Source: CAYUET01 sp964443875 (lineage in GTDB: Bacteria > Auribacterota > JAFGBW01). From it: 7,912 nt of DNA. Of this stretch, positions 1 through 6,763 are shown piece after piece (position 1 is the stretch's first letter; every line of letters begins with the position of its first letter). Location: the NCBI GenBank assembly GCA_964443875.1, contig CAYUET010000069.1, positions 1 through 7,912 of the forward strand, read 5' to 3'. The position numbers and the translations under genes were made by a program. The notes beneath the pieces are model-generated. The model was not told the DNA's origin. It made no database searches and worked only from the letters and a program-made list of their open reading frames with translations.

Positions 1-86
1 CACCCAGACCTTGTATTATCAATCTCGGTTTGGGGTGGGACAAGCTCTATTTAACCCGAATATTCGCTGTTTACGCGCAAAATTGA
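1..86 (+). other. possible C-terminal tail of an unidentified gene
   Basis: The third plus frame is open from the window edge to a TGA at 84-86 and would encode 27 residues ending in GWDKLYLTRIFAVYAQN. It would stop two bases before the stop codon of the minus-strand glycosyltransferase, a plausible convergent arrangement. The second plus frame is also open across this stretch, so the frame choice is not secure. I recognise no family in either. No hairpin terminator is visible between the two genes. This is recorded only as a possibility. Confidence 0.15.
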
Positions 87-88
87 GG

Positions 89-1642
89 TTAGTTTTTTTT
101 TCGGATGAGTCGGCACAGGGATTGCCCTGCAATTTTAAATTCCCATAAGGCCGTTTTTCCCGACCAGATTTTCCTTTCCGGATAGTAATCGTTTTTATCG
201 TTGATCAGCAGCAGATATTCGGCCTTCTGCATTGAATCGGTAAGGACAATATCCGTCCTTAGGCTTTGGGTGGCTTTCAGGACCTGCAGCACAAAGGGAT
301 CCATAGGCCGGACAAGAAGCTTTGCTTTGGAAGGAAGGTTCTGATTGATATAATGGAGGGCCTTTTTTGGAAGGAGAGGGTTTTCAGCAGTGAGACCTTT
401 TTGATAAGCGCCCTTGGTCCCTCCGAGAAAGGCATTGAAATAGGCACTCGGATAAGTGCGGTATTCCCATAGATTGGCACCTGCGTATACGAGAATCAGT
501 ATGCTTGCGAAGAATCGCAGTTTGTAATGATAGGGATTGTTTTTATTTATAGTGAGCAGGAAATTCATCCCATAGGCGGCAAAGAAGGGAATAAGAGGAT
601 AAACAGGAAGAAGAAAGAGGATTCCTCCGTATTTGGGCAGAAGGGGAAGGGAGTAAAGACAAAGGGTTGTGACCAGAGTAAGAAGGGCAAGGTTTTCAAA
701 AGAGTTCCACTGAAAGCGTTTGATCAGGTGATAGAGTCCTGAAAAACTTATGAGAATAAGCCACAGGGGAAGACTTGAAAATACATTGACCCAGGGATAG
801 TGCCAGGGAACCGGAGTGTTTCTGTCTTTATAGATTTTACCAAGATAATAAACAGGAATCACAGAAGGTTCGGCAGGCAGGCCCCGGAAGCTGTCAGAAG
901 TGTTTTCCGGATTGTTTAAAAGAACCGCACCGGTTTTAGGGTGAAGATAATTTTGGATTCCAGCCAGGGGTAAATGGAAGAACCAGGGCCAGCAGGCGGA
1001 AAAGAGAATTGCTGCGAAGAGGAGGATCAGGCTTTTGTGAAGGGTATTCCGGAAATTCAGTCTCAGTCCCCAGAGAATGACGGGCAGGAGTGTGAATAGC
1101 GCATTCCATTTTGTGAGATAAGCAAAGGCAAACAGAAAAAAAGAAGCTATGAACCATTTTTTATGAGTCCAGCCCAGATAAAAGCAGTAAAGAAAAAGGA
1201 TATTCAGGACAGTTAAAGGAAAGTCCACGGTGGCAATGGAGGCATATCCCAATAACCGGGGACAGGAAAGAAGGAAAAGAAAGAAGAACCAGGCAAGCGT
1301 CATGGAGTATACCCTGGAGAGAAATATAAAGGAAAGAACATTGAAAAGAGCAAAAAGCAGGGAGGGGAAAAGCCTTGCTGAAGTGAAAAAATCCAGTGGG
1401 GGAGAAAACAGGGAATTGAAAAGTCCTAAAAAAACTTGAGGAGGGGACGTTCTTTCATTATCGGGGGGGTGCCTGCCATTGGGGTTCTCGCCTTCTCCGT
1501 GACTCAGGCCAGGGACAATGCTTTCGGGTTCATGCCAGGTAGGGCCTGTGGAAGCTGAAAAATAAAAGGAAATACCAAAAGAAAAAAGTGTGATAAAGAG
1601 CAGCAGTGAAATATGAATAAGGGAAAGTGAAGTCCTGTTCAT
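89..1642 (-). CDS. GT-C membrane glycosyltransferase, GT39/ArnT/PMT-like
   Basis: Predicted 517-residue polytopic membrane enzyme that would transfer a sugar from a polyprenyl-phosphate donor to an acceptor on the outer face of the cytoplasmic membrane. The first helix is about residues 8-28. It is followed by an external loop with HEPE (37-40), the place where this fold carries its first catalytic acidic residue. RHPP (57-60) and SARLFPSLLFAL (88-99) resemble the HPP and aaRl blocks of PMT_2 proteins. ATVDFPLT (137-144) supplies the second conserved Asp (D140), and YLTKWNALF (175-183) follows. Further family-like blocks are VYYLGKIY (264-271), PVPWHYPWV (278-286), LPVYPLIPFFAAYG (345-358) and YFNAFLGGTKGAYQKGL (401-417). 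The last 100 or so residues are soluble and probably periplasmic. The ATG start lacks a close Shine-Dalgarno sequence, but a TGA lies in frame just upstream, and the first helix begins immediately, so this start is reasonable. The sugar and acceptor cannot be told from sequence. The gene stands alone on this strand. Confidence 0.85.
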   Translation of the reverse strand: MNRTSLSLIHISLLLFITLFSFGISFYFSASTGPTWHEPESIVPGLSHGEGENPNGRHPPDNERTSPPQVFLGLFNSLFSPPLDFFTSARLFPSLLFALFNVLSFIFLSRVYSMTLAWFFFLFLLSCPRLLGYASIATVDFPLTVLNILFLYCFYLGWTHKKWFIASFFLFAFAYLTKWNALFTLLPVILWGLRLNFRNTLHKSLILLFAAILFSACWPWFFHLPLAGIQNYLHPKTGAVLLNNPENTSDSFRGLPAEPSVIPVYYLGKIYKDRNTPVPWHYPWVNVFSSLPLWLILISFSGLYHLIKRFQWNSFENLALLTLVTTLCLYSLPLLPKYGGILFLLPVYPLIPFFAAYGMNFLLTINKNNPYHYKLRFFASILILVYAGANLWEYRTYPSAYFNAFLGGTKGAYQKGLTAENPLLPKKALHYINQNLPSKAKLLVRPMDPFVLQVLKATQSLRTDIVLTDSMQKAEYLLLINDKNDYYPERKIWSGKTALWEFKIAGQSLCRLIRKKN

Positions 1643-1982
1643 GATTTTGTTTTGTCAGAGAGACGGATTTCCTTTATGATTTAGCAATGTATAATCACTG
1701 TAACAGATTCTTAGAGATTGAAGAATATTTTTTTATACTTCTTTTATTTGCTTCTTTTTTTTGTCTTGTTTGTTTTTCTTTTAAAAGAAAATGTTGAAGG
1801 AAAAATTTATTCATGGCTGGAATGATGTTAACTGTAATGGGTTTGATGTTTTATCATACACGAGCCTTTTTCGGACCTTTTGAATTATAGATGAAATACA
1901 ATTTCGCCATTTTTCAGTATTGCCGTCAGAAGTTATGACTTAACAGCTTTCAGTCTTCTAATTTTGTCGATGAAAAGACCTG
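1643..1982. other. low-GC intergenic stretch, no intact gene
   Basis: About 340 bases without a supported gene. Bases 1721-1780 contain only 11 G or C out of 60 by direct count and are almost all pyrimidine on the plus strand after 1727. Short open stretches in all frames are interrupted by stops. The part after about 1805 may be the eroded upstream portion of the GT-C remnant that follows, but no frame gives convincing similarity. The promoter of the minus-strand glycosyltransferase should lie here; I see a TATACA on the minus strand at about 1688-1693 but no good -35 box at a suitable distance. Confidence 0.5.
1774..1791. repeat. 18-bp perfect palindrome, AT-rich
   Basis: TTTTCTTTTAAAAGAAAA reads the same on both strands, with symmetry centred between 1782 and 1783; the next flanking pair does not match. 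It sits at the end of a pyrimidine-rich tract between the minus-strand glycosyltransferase and the gene remnant. It has only one G:C pair per arm, so an RNA hairpin would be weak. It could be a protein-binding site or simply chance within low-complexity sequence. Confidence 0.4.
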
Positions 1983-2325
1983 ATGGTAGGAGCGTATTAT
2001 GGGATTCTGACTTATAATCCTCTACTGTGGGCATGGCTTTCAGGTCTGATCTTTATGATTTTTATGAAAGAATACCAGCGTTTTGCTATTGTGCGTCTGC
2101 TACAATGCCTATTGTTGACAGGTGTTGTATATTGTTTTATCGGCTTGTGGGGTGTTCCTTCTGTAGGTCTCCGATACCTTATTCCTTTGATTCTGGTTCT
2201 GATGACAGGAATCCTCAGATTTTAAAATGGGGTAGAATGGCCTTTCTGCTTTGCTGATACTGTTTTCACTATTGTTTTTTATTGTCTTATGCTATGGCAT
2301 AAAATGTTTGTTGATAAGAAAGTGA
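1983..2325 (+). pseudogene. decayed C-terminal remnant of a GT-C membrane glycosyltransferase
   Basis: An 80-residue frame (1983-2225) begins abruptly with YYGILTYNPLLWAWLSGLIF and ends with GLWGVPSVGLRYLIPLILVL. The succession of a 'yNPLLW' helix, a short basic loop (KEYQR), another helix, then 'WG...GlRYLiPl' is the usual order near the C-terminus of many GT-C glycosyltransferases, which are normally 450-700 residues long. After the TAA at 2223-2225 the likely continuation lies in another frame: 2236-2325 reads as a hydrophobic helix (LLILFSLLFFIVLCYGIK) ending in the basic tail CLLIRK and a TGA. The second plus frame, open to 2257, carries an intermediate KWGRMAFLL piece. This pattern fits one C-terminal region broken by at least one frameshift, with its N-terminal part lost. 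There is no good ribosome-binding site before 1983, and a TGA lies in frame at 1971-1973. The alternative is a real 80-residue membrane protein of unknown role. Confidence 0.45.
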
Positions 2326-2345
2326 TTATAAGAATATTTTAATGT

Positions 2346-2373
2346 TTGCGGATTACTAACGGATGCTTAAAAT
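2346..2373 (+). promoter_or_regulatory. candidate sigma70-type promoter for the GT2-methyltransferase unit
   Basis: A -10-like TAAAAT (2368-2373, one mismatch to TATAAT) lies 16 bases after TTGCGG (2346-2351), which matches only the first half of the -35 consensus. It is about 55 bases upstream of the glycosyltransferase start, a sensible leader length. In AT-rich sequence such matches arise by chance, and the promoter consensus of this organism is unknown. Confidence 0.22.
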
Positions 2374-2429
2374 TTGAAGGATTTGTTAAATTCTTTCGGG
2401 AATGAACTAAACCAGCGCGATGTGGAAAA

Positions 2430-3608
2430 ATGATAATGCATAGAGGTAAAGAAATAGAGCTGTCTATTGTAATGCCCTGCCTTAATGAGGCGGATACTCT
2501 TTTAAAATGCATAACCAAAGCCGAGTGTTTTTTAGAGACGAATCAGATTCATGGAGAAATTATCATTGCCGATAACGGGTCTTCAGACGGTTCGGTGGAA
2601 ATAGCCGGGAAAACATCCGCAAAAGTGATTCATGTATCCGAGAAGGGATATGGATTTGCGTTAATGGGTGGAATACAGGCTGCATCAGGGAAATTTATCA
2701 TTATGGGGGATGCGGATGATTCCTATGATTTCCTGAAGCTTGAGGCTTTTGTTTCTCTGTTGAGGGACGGTTATGATCTGGTGATGGGATGCCGGTTCCC
2801 TTCTGCAGGAGGGATGATCAAAGAAGGGGCGATGCCCTTTTCCCACCGTTACATTGGAAATCCTTTGCTGACCTTTCTAGCGAAACGGATGTTCAGATGT
2901 CCTGTCCATGACATTTACTGCGGATTACGCGGGTTTACCAAGGAATTTTATCATCAGCTATCCCTCCGTTGTACAGGCATGGAATTTGCGACTGAAATGA
3001 TACTGAAAGCCTCTCTCTTCAAAAAGAAGATTGGTGAGGTTCCTGTTGTGCTATGGCCTGACGGAAGAAAAACACACCCCCCGCATTTGAAAACGTTTCG
3101 TGACGGATGGCGTACGATACGTCTTTTTCTTCTGATGAGTCCTTCCTGGCTGTATTTTTTTCCCGGGTTTTTATTGTTTGCTGTTAATCTTGTTTTTGGT
3201 GTTCTCATTTATATGAAACCACTGACTATTAATTCCGTCCGTTTTGATGTGAATACTCTGCTGTATATTTCTTTTTTTGGACTGGCCGGATATCAGATTA
3301 TTCTTTTTGGAATTTACGCAAGGGTTTTTTCCGTCATAGAAGGTCTACTGCCAAAAGACAGGGTGTATAGAGTTCATAATTCCCTCTTCTCCCTGGAAAA
3401 CGGGCTTTTGCTTTCCTCTGTTTTTTTTCTGATCGGCATTGCCTTTGGACTTCATATTTTTCTTGCATGGTCTTATGTTCATTACGGTGATCTTTCTTAT
3501 GCGGTGAGTTTAAGGCAGACGATTGTCTCGGCTTCTTTTCTTTTTTTATCCCTGGAGACTTTTTTTACAAGTTTTTTAATTTCATCCTTAACCTTAAGCC
3601 GAAGATGA
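2430..3608 (+). CDS. GT2 glycosyltransferase, polyprenyl-phosphate sugar synthase type with C-terminal membrane anchor
   Basis: Predicted 392-residue enzyme that transfers a sugar from a nucleotide sugar to polyprenyl phosphate on the cytoplasmic face of the membrane. The GT-A catalytic domain fills about residues 10-230. It shows LSIVMPCLNEAD (11-22) at the nucleotide-binding first strand, IIIADNGSSDGS (44-55), the metal-binding DADDSYD (94-100, in place of DXD), DIYCGLRGFTK (161-171) and GMEFATEMI (183-191). These blocks match the dolichol-phosphate mannose/glucose synthase branch. Four hydrophobic segments follow at about 238-260, 275-297, 325-347 and 362-386, so this is a membrane-anchored form of the usual length for the family. 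Start: ATG at 2430 and ATG at 2436 are both possible. The purine-rich GGAA at 2424-2427 is better spaced for 2436, which would give 390 residues. The stop overlaps the start of the methyltransferase. The sugar (mannose, glucose or other) is not determined. Confidence 0.88.
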   Translation: MIMHRGKEIELSIVMPCLNEADTLLKCITKAECFLETNQIHGEIIIADNGSSDGSVEIAGKTSAKVIHVSEKGYGFALMGGIQAASGKFIIMGDADDSYDFLKLEAFVSLLRDGYDLVMGCRFPSAGGMIKEGAMPFSHRYIGNPLLTFLAKRMFRCPVHDIYCGLRGFTKEFYHQLSLRCTGMEFATEMILKASLFKKKIGEVPVVLWPDGRKTHPPHLKTFRDGWRTIRLFLLMSPSWLYFFPGFLLFAVNLVFGVLIYMKPLTINSVRFDVNTLLYISFFGLAGYQIILFGIYARVFSVIEGLLPKDRVYRVHNSLFSLENGLLLSSVFFLIGIAFGLHIFLAWSYVHYGDLSYAVSLRQTIVSASFLFLSLETFFTSFLISSLTLSRR

Positions 3609-4216
3609 AGATACAGGGTTTCTCCCGGACAGTTAATACTCTGCATGCTTTACTGTTTCATTCCACCCGGATTTCTATTCTTTCGGACAGACTTCAAACT
3701 CTAATTTCAGAAGGTATAGGGCTGGATATAGGAACTGGAGACGGTAAAATTCCGGAAATCCTGATGAAAAAGAATCCGGAAATTAAAATTCTGGGACTGG
3801 AGTTGTCTGATCGTTGTCAGAAATCAGATAACGTTATTGTTTATGATGGAAAGAGAATTCCCTTTAAGGACAAAAGTGTGGATTTTATCATGCTTGTGGA
3901 TGTTCTCCATCATATAGAGAATCCCGGGGAACTATTGCGGGAATGTTTGAGGGTGGCAAAGAAGAAGATCCTTATCAAGGATCATCTATGTGAAAACAAG
4001 AGAGATCTTCTTCGTTTGAAGCTGATGGACTGGGTTGGAAATGTGGATAAGGGGGTTGCCCTCCCTTATCACTATCTGAGCCTGAAACAGTGGACAGATT
4101 TGTTCAAGCAATCCGGGGTTCAAAAATTTAATCATCAGAAGGTTTGTCTTTATAGAGGAATTATAGCTCTTATTGCAGGAGGGCATCTCCAGGTTATATT
4201 TGAGCTTGTTCTTTAA
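3605..4216 (+). CDS. class I SAM-dependent methyltransferase (Methyltransf_11-like)
   Basis: Predicted 203-residue soluble methyltransferase with a Rossmann-like fold. Motif I is LDIGTGDGKIP (40-50), the glycine-rich loop that binds S-adenosylmethionine. An acidic residue that could bind the ribose hydroxyls follows in LGLELS (63-68). DGKRIPFKDKSVDFI (81-95) and MLVDVLHHIENPGELL (96-111) correspond to the conserved 'lPf.d.sfD.v....lhHi.dp...l.E..RVlk' stretch of Methyltransf_11 proteins. RVAKKKILIKDH (116-127) is the following strand. Its ATG lies inside the stop of the GT2 gene (ATGA at 3605-3608), and there is no clear ribosome-binding site of its own, so translation is probably coupled to that gene. 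That links its substrate to the GT2 product or pathway, perhaps a sugar hydroxyl or a lipid-linked intermediate, but this is inference from position. The substrate is not visible in the sequence. Confidence 0.85.
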   Translation: MKIQGFSRTVNTLHALLFHSTRISILSDRLQTLISEGIGLDIGTGDGKIPEILMKKNPEIKILGLELSDRCQKSDNVIVYDGKRIPFKDKSVDFIMLVDVLHHIENPGELLRECLRVAKKKILIKDHLCENKRDLLRLKLMDWVGNVDKGVALPYHYLSLKQWTDLFKQSGVQKFNHQKVCLYRGIIALIAGGHLQVIFELVL

Positions 4217-4279
4217 TTTGGGGGATTCCTATTTTTGCATTGTTTTTTTTCGTATCGTTTAAAAGAGAATTGAAACTGT

Positions 4280-6253
4280 TTAGAGTTGATAAAGAAACAT
4301 GCTGTTGGTTATTTGGGAAGGGATCTGATTTTTTTGTCTGATGAGTGCCCTTAATTCTGTAAAGCGTTGCAAAGAACCGGAGTTTCGGGGAAAAGAGAAA
4401 CCGGCAATGGAGGGAAAGGCATATCCATAGGCCTGATGAAGTCTTTCAAGTTCTGATTCATTCAGAAGAAGATGGGTAAAACCTTGATTTTTTAATCTGG
4501 TAATGATTTCCTGGGTGTTTTTTGATTCATAGACCGTCTCTTCGATCTTATTTTTGTCAAAAAGAGTAGAGGTGTGATTTTTGAATTTACAGCCGTAACT
4601 TCTTGCCTCTCCGATCATCAGTACATTTGAGTTATTGGGCAGATGGGTGTTTAAGTAGGGAATGACCCTATAGTAGGGATCTGCAAAGGAAGCTGCTTTT
4701 TCACTGACAGGTTTGATTCCCGCCGCATATTCTGCGATATCAGGATTAAGAAGAATCAGAGAATAGAGTCTAATCAGAAGGAAAAACAGGAAAAAAAGTT
4801 TTAATAAGAAGGCTCCTTTAGAGTTTATCAGTGAAGAAATGTTAGTGAGAGCTGTGGAAATTAGAAGAGGATATACAGGCAGAATATAGCGGATTTCCCC
4901 TTTGCATAAAAATCCCCAGAAAATAAAAGGAAGTAGAATGCCTGTCAGAAGGCCTTTTCTGCCCATGGTATTGAAAATGATCAGCAGGGACAGAAATCCG
5001 TCCAGAGAGGAAAAGAAAGCATAGGCCAGGGGATAAATACTCCAGGAGACGTTTTGGTGGATGTTTAGAAATTGAGGGTAGTGTATGTCAGCTCCTGCTT
5101 TTAAATGAAAAAAATCATATAAAAAGGGATAGACGGGATTACCGGTTAAGAGAATGTTTTTTATCAACCAGGGAGAGACAATGAGGAAGGATAGGAATGG
5201 AACCCAAAACAGATGAAGACAAGATTTTTTTTCGGTAATGATTTTCAGACAGAGGAAGATGAAACCCGGAATAATGAAAAACGGTCCGGCCTGATATTTG
5301 AATCCCAACAGGATGCCTCCCAGAATACCATTCAGGATAAAATCAGAAGAATGATCAAAGGAGGAATAAAAAATATGGAGGAGGTAGACGGTCAGGGCAA
5401 AGGCGACAAATACATCGATGTTTCCCTGGATGAGTTGAATGAAAATTTGAATGTTGGAACCGATAAAAATTACGACGATAAAAGGAATAATCCTGTTTTT
5501 TGTGAGGTCTTTAAGAAAAAAAGCACAGAGCAGAAGAGTCATCAGGATTTGGCCCAGGATCAGAAATTTTACACCAAGCTCATTTCCGAGCAGAAGGTTT
5601 CCCAAAAATAGAATTTCAGCATTCAGAGGGAAATTGGAATAAATGTTTCCCGGAATAAGAAATATTGTCTGAGATTCAAGATAATGTTGAGGAACCGCCA
5701 TATGGTAAACGAGAGCGTCATACCAGGAAAAAGGGGAGTAAGCATTTACCGTGAGAATGCCTATTAAAAGAACAAGAAGAATTAGAAAAAGTGTTTCAGA
5801 AAAATTTAATTGGAATACGAATTTTTTCTTAATTGATTTAAGATGGGTAAGGAATTTTTTACAGGTTAAAAAGGATGTGAGAATAATAAACGGCCAGAAT
5901 ATTTCCGGAATAAGAAGATTGCAGAATCCTAGAAAAAGCAAAAAATAAATCAATACCTGCAAACCGACAAGTTCGGAGATGAAAAAGTTTAGGAATTTAC
6001 AGGAAGAGAGTTTGAAGGTTGAAATAGCGAAATTTCCCAAACAATAAGCGGAAGAATATAATAATAACGCTGTCAAAAAGGGATAGAAATGTTTCAAGGA
6101 GGTGGCAATAAAAAATGAAACAGGATTGGACTGACAGTAGAAAAGAATATTTATGGATAATAAAAAAAAGATAACCCCTCCTGTAAAAAGAAGGGTGGTG
6201 CTGGAATACTCATTTTGTTTTACTTTAATCATTTTTAAAATATTGACCGCCAA
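4280..6253 (-). CDS. large GT-C membrane protein, probable polyprenyl-phosphate-sugar-dependent glycosyltransferase
   Basis: Predicted 657-residue polytopic membrane protein. After about four N-terminal helices comes an outward loop, SPFSWYDALVYHMAVPQHYL (173-192), with D179 where GT-C enzymes carry their catalytic acid. YSNFPLNAEILFLGNLLLG (205-223) follows; the 'D.lvYHl..P..Y...nFP...E.l' arrangement recurs in large bacterial GT-C proteins. QGNIDVFVAF (276-285) gives a second acidic position, D280. Many further helices run to about residue 510. The last 130 or so residues are soluble: VLMIGEARSYGCKF and THLLLNESELERLHQAYGY lie here, and this part probably sits in the periplasm. The gene is convergent with the methyltransferase and divergent from yajC. 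The start is uncertain: the longest frame opens with TTG at 6253, with an in-frame TAA upstream and no ribosome-binding site; ATG at 6232 (650 residues) is at least as likely. The coding strand is very rich in Phe, Leu and Ile codons. Sugar and acceptor are unknown. Confidence 0.78.
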   Translation of the reverse strand: MAVNILKMIKVKQNEYSSTTLLFTGGVIFFLLSINILFYCQSNPVSFFIATSLKHFYPFLTALLLYSSAYCLGNFAISTFKLSSCKFLNFFISELVGLQVLIYFLLFLGFCNLLIPEIFWPFIILTSFLTCKKFLTHLKSIKKKFVFQLNFSETLFLILLVLLIGILTVNAYSPFSWYDALVYHMAVPQHYLESQTIFLIPGNIYSNFPLNAEILFLGNLLLGNELGVKFLILGQILMTLLLCAFFLKDLTKNRIIPFIVVIFIGSNIQIFIQLIQGNIDVFVAFALTVYLLHIFYSSFDHSSDFILNGILGGILLGFKYQAGPFFIIPGFIFLCLKIITEKKSCLHLFWVPFLSFLIVSPWLIKNILLTGNPVYPFLYDFFHLKAGADIHYPQFLNIHQNVSWSIYPLAYAFFSSLDGFLSLLIIFNTMGRKGLLTGILLPFIFWGFLCKGEIRYILPVYPLLISTALTNISSLINSKGAFLLKLFFLFFLLIRLYSLILLNPDIAEYAAGIKPVSEKAASFADPYYRVIPYLNTHLPNNSNVLMIGEARSYGCKFKNHTSTLFDKNKIEETVYESKNTQEIITRLKNQGFTHLLLNESELERLHQAYGYAFPSIAGFSFPRNSGSLQRFTELRALIRQKNQIPSQITNSMFLYQL

Positions 6254-6424
6254 GATAAGGATTTGATTTATTTAAACACTGGGAAAAGAATAAGGCAAGG
6301 TCTTTTGCAGGTTATTGCGAGGATAAGGAATAAACGGCTTTTTTATAAAAATACTTGCCTTTTTCGGTAAAAAAAGATAGCAAAACACTCTTTTCACGTA
6401 AAAATATTTATAGATTGGAGAAAT
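6254..6424. other. divergent intergenic region carrying the yajC promoter
   Basis: AT-rich spacer between the minus-strand GT-C gene and yajC. The best plus-strand promoter-like pair I can find is TTGCCT (6355-6360), 17 bases, then TAGCAA (6378-6383); the -10 match is poor. The yajC ribosome-binding site GGAG is at 6417-6420, four bases before the ATG. A long minus-strand frame crosses this spacer into yajC but looks like a shadow. No tgt or queA gene, often found ahead of yajC, is present. Confidence 0.3.
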
Positions 6425-6748
6425 ATGGATCCGGCAACTGCAACAACTGCTACAAAGGAAGTCGTTCAATATGAACCGAACATGTTTGGTTCGTTGATGA
6501 TGATTCCGGTTTTGTTTGTTATTTTTTACTTTTTCATTATCAAGCCGCAATCAGACAGGGAAAAAAAGAAAAAGGAAATGGTTTCAAAAATGAAACGCGG
6601 TGACCGTGTCCTGACAGCCGGAGGTATTTTCGGTTATGTTCAGGATGTCAAAGACGATTATATCGTAATTAAAATATCGGAACAGGTGAAAGTGGAAGTA
6701 AGCAGAGAGTCTGTCACTTTGGTTCCTGAAAACACAAAACAATCATAG
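6425..6748 (+). CDS. yajC: YajC, Sec translocon accessory membrane protein
   Basis: A 107-residue single-span membrane protein that associates with SecD-SecF and the SecYEG channel during protein export. The membrane helix is about residues 21-39 and ends in the family signature FYFFIIKPQ (34-42). A strongly basic stretch follows (REKKKKEM, 45-52), and then the other hallmark, GDRVLTAGGIFGYV (59-72). The cytoplasmic beta-rich domain continues to the end. The length is typical. The ATG start is well supported by GGAG four bases upstream. The stop TAG is followed after 15 bases by secD on the same strand, the classic order, so the two are very likely co-transcribed. The short N-terminal segment rich in Ala and Thr (2-9) is unremarkable for the family. 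Confidence 0.96.
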   Translation: MDPATATTATKEVVQYEPNMFGSLMMIPVLFVIFYFFIIKPQSDREKKKKEMVSKMKRGDRVLTAGGIFGYVQDVKDDYIVIKISEQVKVEVSRESVTLVPENTKQS

Positions 6749-6763
6749 GATTTGGAGTGATTT

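Noticed and set aside
527..742. Lys-rich plus-strand frame opposite the 517-residue glycosyltransferase
   Set aside because: Antisense of membrane helices produces Lys/Glu/Gly-rich frames; no start signal or motif.
1643..2429. Search for a small RNA, riboswitch or tRNA in the largest gene-poor region
   Set aside because: No cloverleaf, conserved riboswitch core or GC-rich stem was visible; the composition is low-GC throughout.
2954..3208. 84-residue minus-strand open frame within the GT2 gene
   Set aside because: Basic, low-complexity shadow opposite a well-supported catalytic domain.
4217..4279. Possible terminator between the convergent methyltransferase and GT-C genes
   Set aside because: There is a run of eight T at about 4243-4250, but no stable GC-rich stem before it on either strand, so I do not call an intrinsic terminator.
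5213..5611. 132-residue plus-strand open frame inside the large GT-C gene
   Set aside because: It is antisense to the hydrophobic core of the GT-C gene. Its Lys, Asp and Gln-rich composition is what the complement of Phe/Leu/Ile codons gives. No ribosome-binding site or family motif.
6272..6550. 92-residue minus-strand open frame over the spacer and yajC start
   Set aside because: It overlaps the strongly supported yajC coding region in antisense, with an odd Cys/His/Lys mix and no family features.
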